A DNA stretch of 43,162 bases. It comes from CAYPNF01 sp964411985 (GTDB taxonomy: Bacteria > Verrucomicrobiota > Verrucomicrobiia > Limisphaerales > J093). A model generated the notes under the pieces. It had not been told where the DNA came from, made no database searches, and saw only the letters and a list, made by a program, of their open reading frames with translations. Numbering within the stretch: the first letter of the stretch is position 1; each line of letters begins with the position of its first letter. The DNA lies in contig CAYPNF010000064.1 in assembly GCA_964411985.1 (NCBI GenBank), positions 1-43,162 of the forward strand, written 5' to 3'. The position numbers and the translations under genes were made by a program. Shown one piece after another: positions 17,201 to 24,305 of the stretch.

Positions 17201-17582
17201 CTCCGATTCCGGAGACCGTGCGGCCGCCCACGGGGTCGAGGAAGTGCAAGCGCGCGATCAAGCGTCCACTCGCCTGTCGGAGTACCCGATAATTGCCCGT
17301 ACTGGGGTGGCTCAGGCTGTAGAGTTGGGCTTCCTGCGTTCCCTCGGCGGTCACCACGTCGAACACGCCGGACTCCGGAACAGCAATCACCCGTCCGTCC
17401 GGCTCCAGCGAGAGCGCCTTCGTGTTGAATTGGCCGCCGGCGATGTACTGGTAGCCGGGATCCAGGCTGCCCGGTTGGACCTGCGCCGAGGCGGTGCAGG
17501 CCGCCGCGAGCAATTGGAACGCGAGGGCGAAATGGAGTTGGCTGCGCCGGAGGCCGTCTGCGCTGGGGTTTGAACTTGTCAT
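14271..17582 (-). CDS. Secreted delta-60 repeat / Ig-like domain protein
   Basis: A 1103-residue protein with an N-terminal hydrophobic segment ending ACTASAQ, a probable signal peptide. Residues about 35-375 and 660-1030 contain delta-60 type beta-propeller repeats (recurring LDTSF/DVSF, VQPDDKIVVVG, V.LNADGS). Between them (about 380-655) lie three Ig-like domains with the YQW/VQWRRNG and G.Y.C/V.SNAGG signatures. The C-terminal 60 residues (TYEVQFKSAL.. and VVEK) resemble the end domains of other Verrucomicrobiota surface proteins. It probably acts outside the cytoplasm in binding or adhesion; no catalytic motif was seen. It is transcribed alone, convergent with the AbiEi-like gene. Confidence 0.88.
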   Translation of the reverse strand: MTSSNPSADGLRRSQLHFALAFQLLAAACTASAQVQPGSLDPGYQYIAGGQFNTKALSLEPDGRVIAVPESGVFDVVTAEGTQEAQLYSLSHPSTGNYRVLRQASGRLIARLHFLDPVGGRTVSGIGGFDTAGTVDAAFIFPALPAGGSRDYRGAMDIALGANDRIHLVGRNLPFGGVNTRFWVTLDKDGNELFGLTGTPTDQGLHVVEQPDGKVLMAGLMVTPAGTVDLVRRLPTGELDAGFNATLPGPVTALRLMPDGRGLIAGYSTTKYLPYVWALNADGSRDSRFDSTAAVETYSMDLTSVLDVLAQPDGKVIVAGKLNGSSHSKALIRLLPSGALDTTFDSALTTTSPVNAMLQKDNLLYVGLKGGVFRVLLGEPTVSNPPIITEQPSGGAFDPSAFVTLKVVATGSPPLTYQWRFNGGPIPGQTGPTYFFQMTQLLIGDYDVVVSNGAGSRTSSVARVNLKTAVPTVSLPPTFQLVLGGASSLGATISDAVPPLTYQWLKNDQPITGATDTSLSFASASAADAGTYRFVLNDTFGHSVTSGPCVVTIEVPAAPLVFADPQKVIAVEGTPANLIAKFHSQPLNVMPTVQWRRNGTNIPGGTVELIQGLFTAVLPLPSVQSADQGYYDCVASNAGGTSLATKVARVVVKSATAPDAVDLSFNAGTANRIAFNNPNADGAIEGIAVQPDDKIVVVGVFKEWNGQARTNIVRLNVDGSLDTSFAGHTFTPTVNGEISVPGVAVAPDGKIYVTGNWGTMDGGNATPLVRLHADGTQDKTFNPGSAAPGFLLLVRPDGTLLNNGVAVVNNVVRYLLRYPAGGALDVGFGAGFTASRFSGSGPSGWFANPDGTLVLGGGFGAVDGGGFAQFNLTKLNADGSVASGFRSPLSQPDLVNHVARLPDGRFIATGDFQTPVRNVRRFLADGSADVSFDSPLTGAAFSPLVVDTDGTVIVPANTGNDLFRLEAAGAPDETFLVRVNDNINLTALDSKGRIVIAGYFSEIVGSFDDAAHTVARKSIARLHGRSGGGVVSVGPKMGAPVFAAGKLSFDLPTTAGKTYEVQFKSALSDTAWIVRETIVGDGTAKGVTVGADGKAGFVQVVEK

Positions 17583-17894
17583 GAATGTTCGTTTTTCAGG
17601 AATGCGTTAAGAGTGCATCTGCAGAAATGGGAATCTGGCTTGGCTCAGTTCCTCAGGAAGGGACTCGTGCCCTGACGGAACCACTCTGTGTGGGCGCGTT
17701 GACGCGCCATGCCCTTCTGGTGCGTCTGCCTTGGAGCGTAGTGCGCACGCTCTGCACGAAATCCACAGACGATTTGCCGATGTATCTGGCCGCTAATGAG
17801 TCTCATAAGGCAAGAAGATCGTAATGGCAGGTTTGCGAGTTGTCAAAAGCTGATGTGGGCAGGCAGCGCCGCGGGATACCTGGCTTTACGCCCC

Positions 17895-18030
17895 TCGAAG
17901 GCGGAAGGGGGCGGGGAACGGATGGGTGCCCCCAGAGCCGGATGACGATAACGAAATCCGCTCCTGGAAACCCTGTCGAAACCCCATCTGTCACGCAGCC
18001 GAGACTTTGGCTCCAGACCTTAACACCCAA
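17895..18030. repeat. Dispersed repeat copy 3 with attached second repeat
   Basis: GGTGCCCCCAGAGCCGGATGACGATAACGA (17932 on, in the family of copies 1 and 2) runs into a stretch, GAAATCC..TCCTGGAAA..CCTGTC..GACTTTGGCTCCAGA, that recurs at 18864-18938. The two copies flank the toxin-antitoxin pair as imperfect direct repeats. The gap 17583-17894 shows nothing else recognisable. Confidence 0.55.
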
Positions 18031-18057
18031 CAGCGGGGGAACCTTAAAGTTGACGGT

Positions 18058-18074
18058 GACACCAAATAGGTGTC
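18058..18074. promoter_or_regulatory. Inverted repeat GACACC-aaata-GGTGTC before the antitoxin gene
   Basis: A perfect 6-bp inverted repeat ends 10 bases before the antitoxin GTG start. Phd/YefM antitoxins repress their own operons by binding such palindromes, so this is a plausible operator. Confidence 0.45.
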
Positions 18075-18084
18075 TATTGGGGGT

Positions 18085-18345
18085 GTGAAGTCGATCACGT
18101 CTAAAGAGCTGCACGAGCAAACCGGTGCGTTTCTGGATCGGGTGAAACAGGGACAGCGCTTCCGGGTCTTGCGTGGTGGCGAGGCAGACGCTTTGTTGGT
18201 GCCAGCCACGGATCAGATTGACCCTCCTTGGGAGGAGATCATGGCAGAAGTCCGCAGGACGCGCGCGCAAGCCAAACCAGTTCGTCCAAACCCCATCCTG
18301 GCCGAAAGGAGAAGGCGCAATTATGCGGCTCGTGTACGCCGATAG
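18085..18345 (+). CDS. Phd/YefM-family antitoxin
   Basis: An 86-residue protein. The GTG at 18085 is chosen because it gives the canonical Phd N-terminus (VKSITSKELHEQTGAFLDRV with Met read for V); a GTG at 18070 would add five residues. The pattern continues with GQRFRVLRGGEADALLVPA, matching the dimerising DNA-binding fold of Phd antitoxins. The basic C-terminal half (RRTRAQ, ERRRRN) would wrap the toxin. The gene overlaps the toxin gene by 23 bases, the usual antitoxin-first order. Confidence 0.85.
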   Translation: MKSITSKELHEQTGAFLDRVKQGQRFRVLRGGEADALLVPATDQIDPPWEEIMAEVRRTRAQAKPVRPNPILAERRRRNYAARVRR

Positions 18346-18793
18346 TTCGGTGCTGTTTGCCTACTTCCACCCCTGTGATGAGTTCTCCTCCCTGGTGGAT
18401 CTCGCCGTTCAAAAAGACCCTCCCGATTTTGTCTACTGGCCGTTTCTTCGGTTTGAACTGCGCCACAATCTTCGAATGAGTCGGGTGGATTCGGAGGGTG
18501 AAGTGGCTTGGCGTGCCTTGAGGGCGGCAGAGAGAACGGCTTCTCGTCTTCGTTGGCAGTCGGAATTGACAGCGGACAAAATGTTAGACGCAGCGGAAGA
18601 GATGAGTGCTGAGAAGGTGGGCCTTTTCGATTGTGGCAGTGGTGATTATTTGCACGTGGCCGCGGCACGTCGGTTGAATCTGTTGGACGGCATCGATGAA
18701 TTCTGGACGTGCGACATCACTCAGGCTGGACTGGCAAAGGCTGTGGGTTTGAAAACGCGGCTGTTCGAGTTGAAACGCATAGCCGGTGAATAG
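18323..18793 (+). CDS. vapC: VapC-like PIN-domain ribonuclease toxin
   Basis: A 156-residue PIN domain protein starting at ATG 18323 behind AAAGGAGAAGG. The acidic residues that hold the metal ions are present: D6 (VYADSS), E45 (RFELRHN) and D108 (GSGDYLHVAAA), plus nearby D103. PIN toxins cut tRNA or rRNA and are neutralised by the partner antitoxin encoded just upstream. The pair lies between two copies of an imperfect repeat (17955-18030 and 18864-18938), consistent with acquisition as a unit. All key residues are intact, so it is probably active. Confidence 0.85.
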   Translation: MRLVYADSSVLFAYFHPCDEFSSLVDLAVQKDPPDFVYWPFLRFELRHNLRMSRVDSEGEVAWRALRAAERTASRLRWQSELTADKMLDAAEEMSAEKVGLFDCGSGDYLHVAAARRLNLLDGIDEFWTCDITQAGLAKAVGLKTRLFELKRIAGE

Positions 18794-18813
18794 CGACCTA
18801 GACGGGGAGGTAC

Positions 18814-18955
18814 GACAGGATCGTCAGGATGGACTGGATCAATGGCATTCAACGCCAGGCACCATGAAATCCTATCCTGGAAATCCTGCCATCCTGTCAG
18901 AACCCACTTGGCCCGCGGCTGGGACTTTGACTCCAGATCGCCCAGTTCACACTCG
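18814..18955. repeat. Hairpin element with GACAGGAT ends, plus the downstream repeat copy
   Basis: GACAGGATCGTCAGGAT (from 18814) is mirrored by ATCCTGCCATCCTGTC (ends 18898), forming an imperfect inverted repeat of about 85 bp. Its right half and the following 40 bases resemble 17955-18030. The element follows the vapC stop at once. Confidence 0.55.
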
Positions 18956-18996
18956 CCGTGCCAATTCACAATGCCTGATCCTTTCAGGTGCGGCCT

Positions 18997-19022
18997 CTGC
19001 GGGCGGCAAAGCCGAGAACCCG
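18997..19022. repeat. Half copy of the dispersed repeat found in the polymerase fusion
   Basis: CTGCGGGCGG-c-AAAGCCGAGAACCCG matches 12631-12656 in 25 of 26 bases. It is followed directly by a fragment of a broken ATPase gene. Confidence 0.6.
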
Positions 19023-19465
19023 ATAAACGGCCAGCGTATCGGCATCGAGGTCAAATACTCGGACGCGGTGAACATGATTTTGACGCTCCAGATCCTGCTA
19101 TTTGTGCCAAATGCAGTTCCACTTTACAAAAAGTCCGACTTTGAGCATACTACTACTGCATGTTCGCAAGACCTTCAAGAATCCGTCCCTGTTCTTCAAA
19201 GGCTGCGACAAGCCGATCGTCATCTTCGACGAGGTTCATCACCTCAAGGACCCCAGTCGGCTGCTTAAGATTGGCGCTGACGTTTACCCGCAGCGAATTC
19301 GACCCTGCCGGACTGAAGGCATTCCGGGCGCTTTATCCCAAAGGCGACAACTACTTGGTCTGCCCGTCGAGCGTGCCTCCTTACCTCAAGCAAGCAGGCA
19401 GCCTCGAAGTCAAAGTCTGCGATCCGTCTGGCATCGTAAGGATGCCTTCGGATCAACCCGTCTGA
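19018..19465 (+). pseudogene. Scrambled remains of an AAA ATPase (DUF4143 type)
   Basis: Three pieces in different frames resemble parts of DUF4143-type AAA ATPases. A piece with INGQRIGIEVKYSDA (about 19024-19090) resembles the late nuclease-like region. A piece with HVRKTFKNPSLF and IVIFDEVHHLKDPSRLLKI (about 19155-19290) resembles the Walker B region near the N-terminal third. The last, DPAGLKAFRALYPKG and YLVCPSSVPPYLK (about 19292-19440), resembles the C-terminus. The Walker A region is missing, the order does not match an intact gene, and a frameshift separates the last two pieces. No functional product is expected. The assignment is by recollection of family patterns. Confidence 0.55.
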
Positions 19466-19580
19466 GGGAGTCTTGCTTTCCCGCAGAGGATGGCAAGTAA
19501 CCGGAGCGGATGTGCTTTGGCCATCGCCCCTGGATCAATCGGCGTGAGGAACATTATGCGTGGCATGCATAAAGAGGGTC

Positions 19581-20159
19581 CTAGGGAGGAGGGGGCGATG
19601 GTGAAAAACTCCTGGCAGGTTTGGGCCGGCTTCGTTTTGCATCCAAGCGCTTCTGTGACTCGAGCTGATCAGCCTCTCTTTCGCGTTTCCTCCTTTCCTG
19701 ATAATAGGCGTTTTCTTCAGCCGTGAAGTACTTTGCCATATGGGCGTCTACCTCCGCATAGATGGCCCGAAGCCGAACCTTCAACTCCTCTCTCTGACGG
19801 ATCATACTCTCCAGACTGTCTGGTTGGTCAACCATGGATCGCATCTCTCTGGTAACTCGCGCATTATAGATCGGAGCGATCTCCTGAATCCAGAAAGCCT
19901 CCTTTTGGCGCATCTCACTCGGGACGGTGGAGGTTTCGATTTCTCGGGTTAGAAACGGAGCCCGTTCGGCGATCAAGGAGAGCGTCTCGTCAATTTCGGA
20001 CTGAGCGGCTGCGTCCCTTTTCTCCTGAGCCTCTTTTTGGGCAAGCCGCAGTTCCGAAACCGTCAAGAATTCCTTCTGTTGGTAGCGCGCCAACTGCTGC
20101 CCCCAAGCGCTGCTCAGGGCATGAAACAAGAGACCGACCATGAGGAGGATTCTCTGCAT
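19581..20159 (-). CDS. Putative periplasmic coiled-coil protein
   Basis: The ATG at 20159 starts a signal-peptide-like sequence (MQRILLMVGLLFHALSSAWGQ), followed by about 170 mostly charged, helix-rich residues with Glu/Lys/Arg/Gln runs and a basic, proline-rich C-terminus (RPKPARSFSPSPPPP). An upstream extension to 20273 is possible but would bury the signal peptide. I do not recognise a family. The spacing to the next minus-strand gene (20270-20548) is about 110 bases, so the two could be co-transcribed. Confidence 0.65.
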   Translation of the reverse strand: MQRILLMVGLLFHALSSAWGQQLARYQQKEFLTVSELRLAQKEAQEKRDAAAQSEIDETLSLIAERAPFLTREIETSTVPSEMRQKEAFWIQEIAPIYNARVTREMRSMVDQPDSLESMIRQREELKVRLRAIYAEVDAHMAKYFTAEENAYYQERRKREREADQLESQKRLDAKRSRPKPARSFSPSPPPP

Positions 20160-20269
20160 CCTTTCGATGGCTAAGAAGAGTAAGGGTTTTTTCAACGCAC
20201 ATTTCCAAGGCCAACGATGTCGTGGTTCCACTCGCCATCCAGCGTCGACGTTCTGATTATTCCTGGAGC

Positions 20270-20548
20270 TCACGTCTCGGCATCATCCTGCCAGTCGATC
20301 TCTGGCAACTTTGCCAACTCAGCGACGTAATCCTGGTAGGTATAGCCGTCCTGCTGCATGGTGTGCCAAATGTAGAAGGCCAACACGGTGGCGATTAGTT
20401 CACGAGCTTGATCATCATTGTGGCCTAGGGAACGAAGGCGGTCATAATGCACTTTGACCTCTGGCGACTCCGGGCTTGTCATTTGGTCCTGAACCGCCTG
20501 AAGCATCAGTTGTCTACGCCGCTTTGTTGCCTTCTCTTCGGAATTCAT
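20270..20548 (-). CDS. Small conserved hypothetical protein
   Basis: A 92-residue acidic, helical protein (MNSEEKATKRRRQ, then GHNDDQARELIATVLAFYIWHTM and DYVAELAKLPEIDW). I recall similar short proteins from other Verrucomicrobiota but no function. No signal peptide or metal-binding motif was seen. The compact, well-formed frame and helical periodicity support a real gene. Confidence 0.7.
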   Translation of the reverse strand: MNSEEKATKRRRQLMLQAVQDQMTSPESPEVKVHYDRLRSLGHNDDQARELIATVLAFYIWHTMQQDGYTYQDYVAELAKLPEIDWQDDAET

Positions 20549-20638
20549 AGGGCAAGACCGTGTTTAGGTGCGAATTTGGCGAACAGGGCTTATGGTAGGG
20601 TGCGAATAATCCTCGTCAAGCCGATGTTTGTCGATGTC

Positions 20639-20655
20639 GCCCCTCGGCGAGGGGC
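20639..20655. terminator. Perfect 8-bp hairpin downstream of the PQQ-propeller gene
   Basis: GCCCCTCG-g-CGAGGGGC lies about 55 bases after the 3' end of the minus-strand gene 20709-22634. The loop is only one base as written, so the pairs at the tip would open. No T-run was seen; a factor-assisted terminator or a repeat is possible. Confidence 0.3.
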
Positions 20656-20708
20656 AACCCACCCTCGAGGACAGAGTCAGGACGACGCAGCCCCATCCTA
20701 GGGCGGGT

Positions 20709-22634
20709 TCAGGGCTGGAGGGTGGTGCGGTAAACTCGTTCAGGTGCAGCCAGGCTTTCCAGATCCAGGAAGAGGTACGGGCTGGCTGGCAACGTGAGAT
20801 TGGTCAAGACCTGCCAGTTGGTCCAGCCATTGGCTTCGGTGACGACCTCCACTCGGATGCGGCTCCCGATCGGCTCGGTGATTGTCCAGCCATTCACCAG
20901 GCCCGCGCTCCGGATCGGTGTCGCTGCTGCGCTATGGAGGCGGTAAAACCTGGTTGGGCTGGAAGGATCCATTTCAACATAGGTCATGCGCGTGCCTACT
21001 GAGGTGAGATTGCTTACCGAATGCCACTGTGTGGACGTCCCCAACTGGCTCGCATATTCCAGGGACACCGAGCCTTCGGTTCCGCCTTCCCAGTCGAGCC
21101 CCATCCATTGTTGTGGCCTGATATTACTTACGACAGCGATGATGGGTTTGCTCGTCGCCTGGCCAACAGCATTGCTGGCGACCAGGGCGTAAACTCCTTC
21201 ATGGGCTCGGGTGACCGATGCGATAGTCAACGTGGCTTGGGCCGAGCCAACGACAGGAAGACCGTTACGCAACCAGAGGAGGTTGGGTGTCGGCACACCT
21301 TTGACCTTGGCTGATATGCGGCCGGGGGATCCCTCGTTCAAGATTACTCGTGCGGGCTGCTGGAACGTCGGAAGTGAGAGGACTAGCCTTCCGTCATTTC
21401 GTGCATTCCCTCGAAACTTGGGCCAAGGAGTTTTTGCCAGGCCCGAGGAGCCGTATAGAGCGTATACCTTTCCCGGGGTCGGAAGGAAGAAACCATCCGC
21501 GTACGAACCGAAATAGATGGTTCCGTCTGCTCCAATCGTCGGGGATGAAGGTCGTTCATACTCCAAGCCCCAATTGTCGCAAATCTCGCGCCTCCATTTT
21601 TCAGCTCCAGTTGTTCCCTCGATGCAAAACATGCTCCCCAAACCTCCGAGGTACATGGTGCCGTCTGAGCAAACCGTCGGAGACGCATAGGTCCAGCCAG
21701 TACTGCCGGTCTGGAAACTGAGTGGATGAACCCACTTCTGAGCCCCGGTTGTTCCTTCGAGCGCATAAAGGTCATTGTAGTATGTAGCGTACAAGGTTCC
21801 GTCCGTCCCGATCGTGGTAGGAGTTGAAAATCCAGGAGTGGGGGCGGGTCGACTCCATTCCTTGACTCCGGTCGACCCATCGAGCGCATAGATGGACTGG
21901 TCGTTGATCGCTCCGACGAGATACACGGTCCCGTCCGCGCCAATTGCAGGAGAGTAGATCACTGCATTGGCGATGGCATAACTCCATTTCTTGGCGCCAG
22001 TTGTACCATCCAGGGCGTAGAGGTTGCGGTCGTAAGACCCGATGTACACCGTGCCGTCGGCGCCGACTGCGGGGGACGACTCTACTGCGGCACCGGTGGC
22101 ATAGCTCCATCTCATGGCCCCGGTTGCGCCGTGAAGCGCATACACTTTCTTGTCGTTCGACCCGATGTACACCGTTCCATCAGCTCCGATCGCAGGAGAC
22201 GAGAACACAGAGTCGCCCGTGCTAAAACTCCACTTCTTCGTCCCGGTGCCGCCGTTCAGCGCATAGACCTTTGAATCGACCGAACCCACATATACTGTAC
22301 CATCGTCCCCGATTGCAGGGGACGAACGCACCATGCCCCCGGTTGTAAAACTCCACCGCATCTTCCCCGTCGCCCCATTCAGCGCGTAAACCTTCTCATC
22401 ATCTGACCCGATATACACCGTGCCATCGTCACCAATGGCAGGAGATGATCTAATGCCCCCATATGGAGTCTCAAACGTCCACTTCAGCTGGCCGGGTTCG
22501 CCAGCCAAGGCCGTTGTTGTCCCCAGCATGACCAGCACCAACATAGGACGCCAACGTCGGTACAACCAGCAAGCGATAGCATCTACTCTCTTCACAACTT
22601 GAGCAGGGGCAAAGGTTCCCTTGGGGTTAACCAC
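20709..22634 (-). CDS. Secreted PQQ-like beta-propeller protein with an Ig-like domain
   Basis: A 641-residue protein. After a basic N-terminus comes a hydrophobic segment (MLVLVMLGTTTALAG), so a signal peptide is likely; the true start may be an internal ATG nearer it. Residues about 45-405 hold seven or eight PQQ-type propeller repeats (SSPAIG.DGTVYIGS.D.KVYAL.G.TG..KW). An Ig-like domain follows (about 410-500; LLWLRNGLPV, GVYALVASNAVG). The C-terminal part carries the SPTRFYRL pattern common at the ends of exported Verrucomicrobiota proteins. BamB-like propellers of this kind act as scaffolds; the PQQ cofactor is not implied. No catalytic motif was seen. Confidence 0.85.
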   Translation of the reverse strand: MVNPKGTFAPAQVVKRVDAIACWLYRRWRPMLVLVMLGTTTALAGEPGQLKWTFETPYGGIRSSPAIGDDGTVYIGSDDEKVYALNGATGKMRWSFTTGGMVRSSPAIGDDGTVYVGSVDSKVYALNGGTGTKKWSFSTGDSVFSSPAIGADGTVYIGSNDKKVYALHGATGAMRWSYATGAAVESSPAVGADGTVYIGSYDRNLYALDGTTGAKKWSYAIANAVIYSPAIGADGTVYLVGAINDQSIYALDGSTGVKEWSRPAPTPGFSTPTTIGTDGTLYATYYNDLYALEGTTGAQKWVHPLSFQTGSTGWTYASPTVCSDGTMYLGGLGSMFCIEGTTGAEKWRREICDNWGLEYERPSSPTIGADGTIYFGSYADGFFLPTPGKVYALYGSSGLAKTPWPKFRGNARNDGRLVLSLPTFQQPARVILNEGSPGRISAKVKGVPTPNLLWLRNGLPVVGSAQATLTIASVTRAHEGVYALVASNAVGQATSKPIIAVVSNIRPQQWMGLDWEGGTEGSVSLEYASQLGTSTQWHSVSNLTSVGTRMTYVEMDPSSPTRFYRLHSAAATPIRSAGLVNGWTITEPIGSRIRVEVVTEANGWTNWQVLTNLTLPASPYLFLDLESLAAPERVYRTTLQP

Positions 22635-22779
22635 CCCGATACCACGATCCTGTTCTTGCTACAATGCCGCCTCTAATCTGTGCCAAAATGCCTCGAAACA
22701 GCGTGACACGTCAATTAGGATCACCAATGTTCAGCGATGTCCATCGGACTCCTCGGCCAGATCGTCGGTCCTGCGCACT

Positions 22780-23478
22780 CTACTTTGCCATCCAGCGGCG
22801 ACGTTCCGCCTCTGGCAACCGCTCGATCGCATACCGGAGCATCGTGCGCGGCATCTGCTGGACGTGTTGCTGAAGGTAGTCTCGCAGGGTGGAGACATCT
22901 CGCTTCCCTACTTCGCGCAGCATCCAGCCGCAAGCCTTGTGGATAAGGTCATGTCGATCGGTTTGGAGGATCACACAGATGCTGACCGCATCCTGGTAAT
23001 CCTTGGAGCGGATGAAGCGGAACGTGGCGAGAATGGCAATACGCCGTTCCCAAAGGCTGGCGGATTTGGCAAGATCGTAGAGAATCTTGCGCGGTTTATC
23101 CGCTAGCCAGGCTCCAACGATATTGGGTGCCGACAGGTCGACCAGATCCCAATTATTGATGAACCGGGTCTCGCCCAGGTAGAGTTGGTAGATCTTCTCG
23201 CGAACCTGAGGTTCGGAGCGTTCAAAACGCCGCACTAGGCTGAGCAGGGCCAGCAGACGCTCTTCGTGGTACTGGGAATGAAGGAGATTGCGGAGATCCG
23301 TCAGCGACAGAGCATCCGTTTTTCGGACGAGCTTGCGAAGCACCGGGACGCGGATGCCGAGAAACACGTCCCCTTCGCCGTACTCGCCCTTGCCCGTCTT
23401 GAAGAAACGCTGTAGGAAGACGGCATCCTGGGGATGAGCCGCCTGGCGGACTTCCGCGATGAGTTCGGCAAGCGGCAC
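22780..23478 (-). CDS. AlkD-like DNA glycosylase
   Basis: A GTG at 23478 gives 232 residues, very near the 237 of Bacillus cereus AlkD. Starting further upstream would overlap YajQ by more than 100 bases in another frame. The HEAT-like helices and the active-site segment NNWDLVD (W110, D114) match AlkD W109/D113, and the later aromatic (KACGWMLREVG) matches its W187. AlkD removes N3- and N7-alkylated purines from DNA without flipping the base. The gene follows yajQ by four bases and is probably co-transcribed with it. Confidence 0.88.
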   Translation of the reverse strand: MPLAELIAEVRQAAHPQDAVFLQRFFKTGKGEYGEGDVFLGIRVPVLRKLVRKTDALSLTDLRNLLHSQYHEERLLALLSLVRRFERSEPQVREKIYQLYLGETRFINNWDLVDLSAPNIVGAWLADKPRKILYDLAKSASLWERRIAILATFRFIRSKDYQDAVSICVILQTDRHDLIHKACGWMLREVGKRDVSTLRDYLQQHVQQMPRTMLRYAIERLPEAERRRWMAK

Positions 23479-23482
23479 GCGA

Positions 23483-23968
23483 CTAGTCGCGAAAGTTGAT
23501 GAAGCTGAGCGCAAGCGGGAAATCTTTCGCGCGAACCGCAGCGATGACTTCCTGAAGGTCGTCCCGGTTTTTCCCTGAGACTCGGACCTTGTCACCTTCA
23601 ATGGCGGCGGTCACCTTCAGTTTCGTGTCACGAACTTGCTGCGAGATCTGCTTGGCGAGGACGGACTCGATGCCCTGCTTGATTTTGATGGTCTGCCGGG
23701 AGTGGCCCAGCGGAGAGACCTCGGGTTCACCCTGATCCACGTTCTTGAGTCCGCCGAGGCGCTTCCCGAGCTTGCTGATGAGGATTTCCACTAGGGCGCG
23801 CATCTTGAACTGATCTTCCGCGGCGAGTTTGATCTCGTCCTTTTCCTGCTCAATGGTGGCTTTGCTTCCCTTGAAATCGAACCGGGTGGCCAGTTCTTTC
23901 TTGGCTTGGTTCACGGCATTCTCGACTTCCATCGAGTTTACTTGCGAGACAATATCGAATGACGGCAT
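23483..23968 (-). CDS. yajQ: YajQ family nucleotide-binding protein
   Basis: A 161-residue protein with the full DUF520 pattern: MPSFDIVSQVN start, ATRFDFKGS, a middle KLGKRLGGLKNVD, the QTIKIKQGI strand, VRVSGKNRDDLQEVI and the terminal PLALSFINFRD. Members bind cyclic di-GMP in some species (Xanthomonas Clp pathway) and nucleotides or RNA in others. It is cytosolic and first of a two-gene unit with the AlkD-like gene. Confidence 0.95.
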   Translation of the reverse strand: MPSFDIVSQVNSMEVENAVNQAKKELATRFDFKGSKATIEQEKDEIKLAAEDQFKMRALVEILISKLGKRLGGLKNVDQGEPEVSPLGHSRQTIKIKQGIESVLAKQISQQVRDTKLKVTAAIEGDKVRVSGKNRDDLQEVIAAVRAKDFPLALSFINFRD

Positions 23969-24305
23969 GGGGGAGACGATAAAGCACCGAGAGCGTTTTG
24001 GCTAGCACAGGAATCTGCAGACGAATGTAGCTTATCTACTTGCCAGACAATCTCTTGGGACGTGGTGGAACACCGGGTGCCACGCTGCCTCGGCAAGGGA
24101 TCGAGTAGTGTGAGCGGCACGGGATAGCTCGAATCGCCGAGAAAGCGCTGTCGACGTTGCGCTTTGGCGGCGCAGTCCAAGACCTTCCTGGGCCGGGCAG
24201 CGTCTTTCGACAGATTACTCACCCAACTCCGCTCCCGGGTGAGGATCGAGAGATGGATTCGAGCTTGAATTTACTTTGCATTTAGAGCGTCCTGTGGGCG
24301 TGAAG
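23969..24305. other. Divergent intergenic region
   Basis: It lies between yajQ (minus) and the large PQQ protein (plus). A minus-strand frame of about 94 codons (24222-23938) overlaps the yajQ start and has no recognised product. The region should hold both promoters; I could not single out convincing -35/-10 pairs. Confidence 0.3.
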
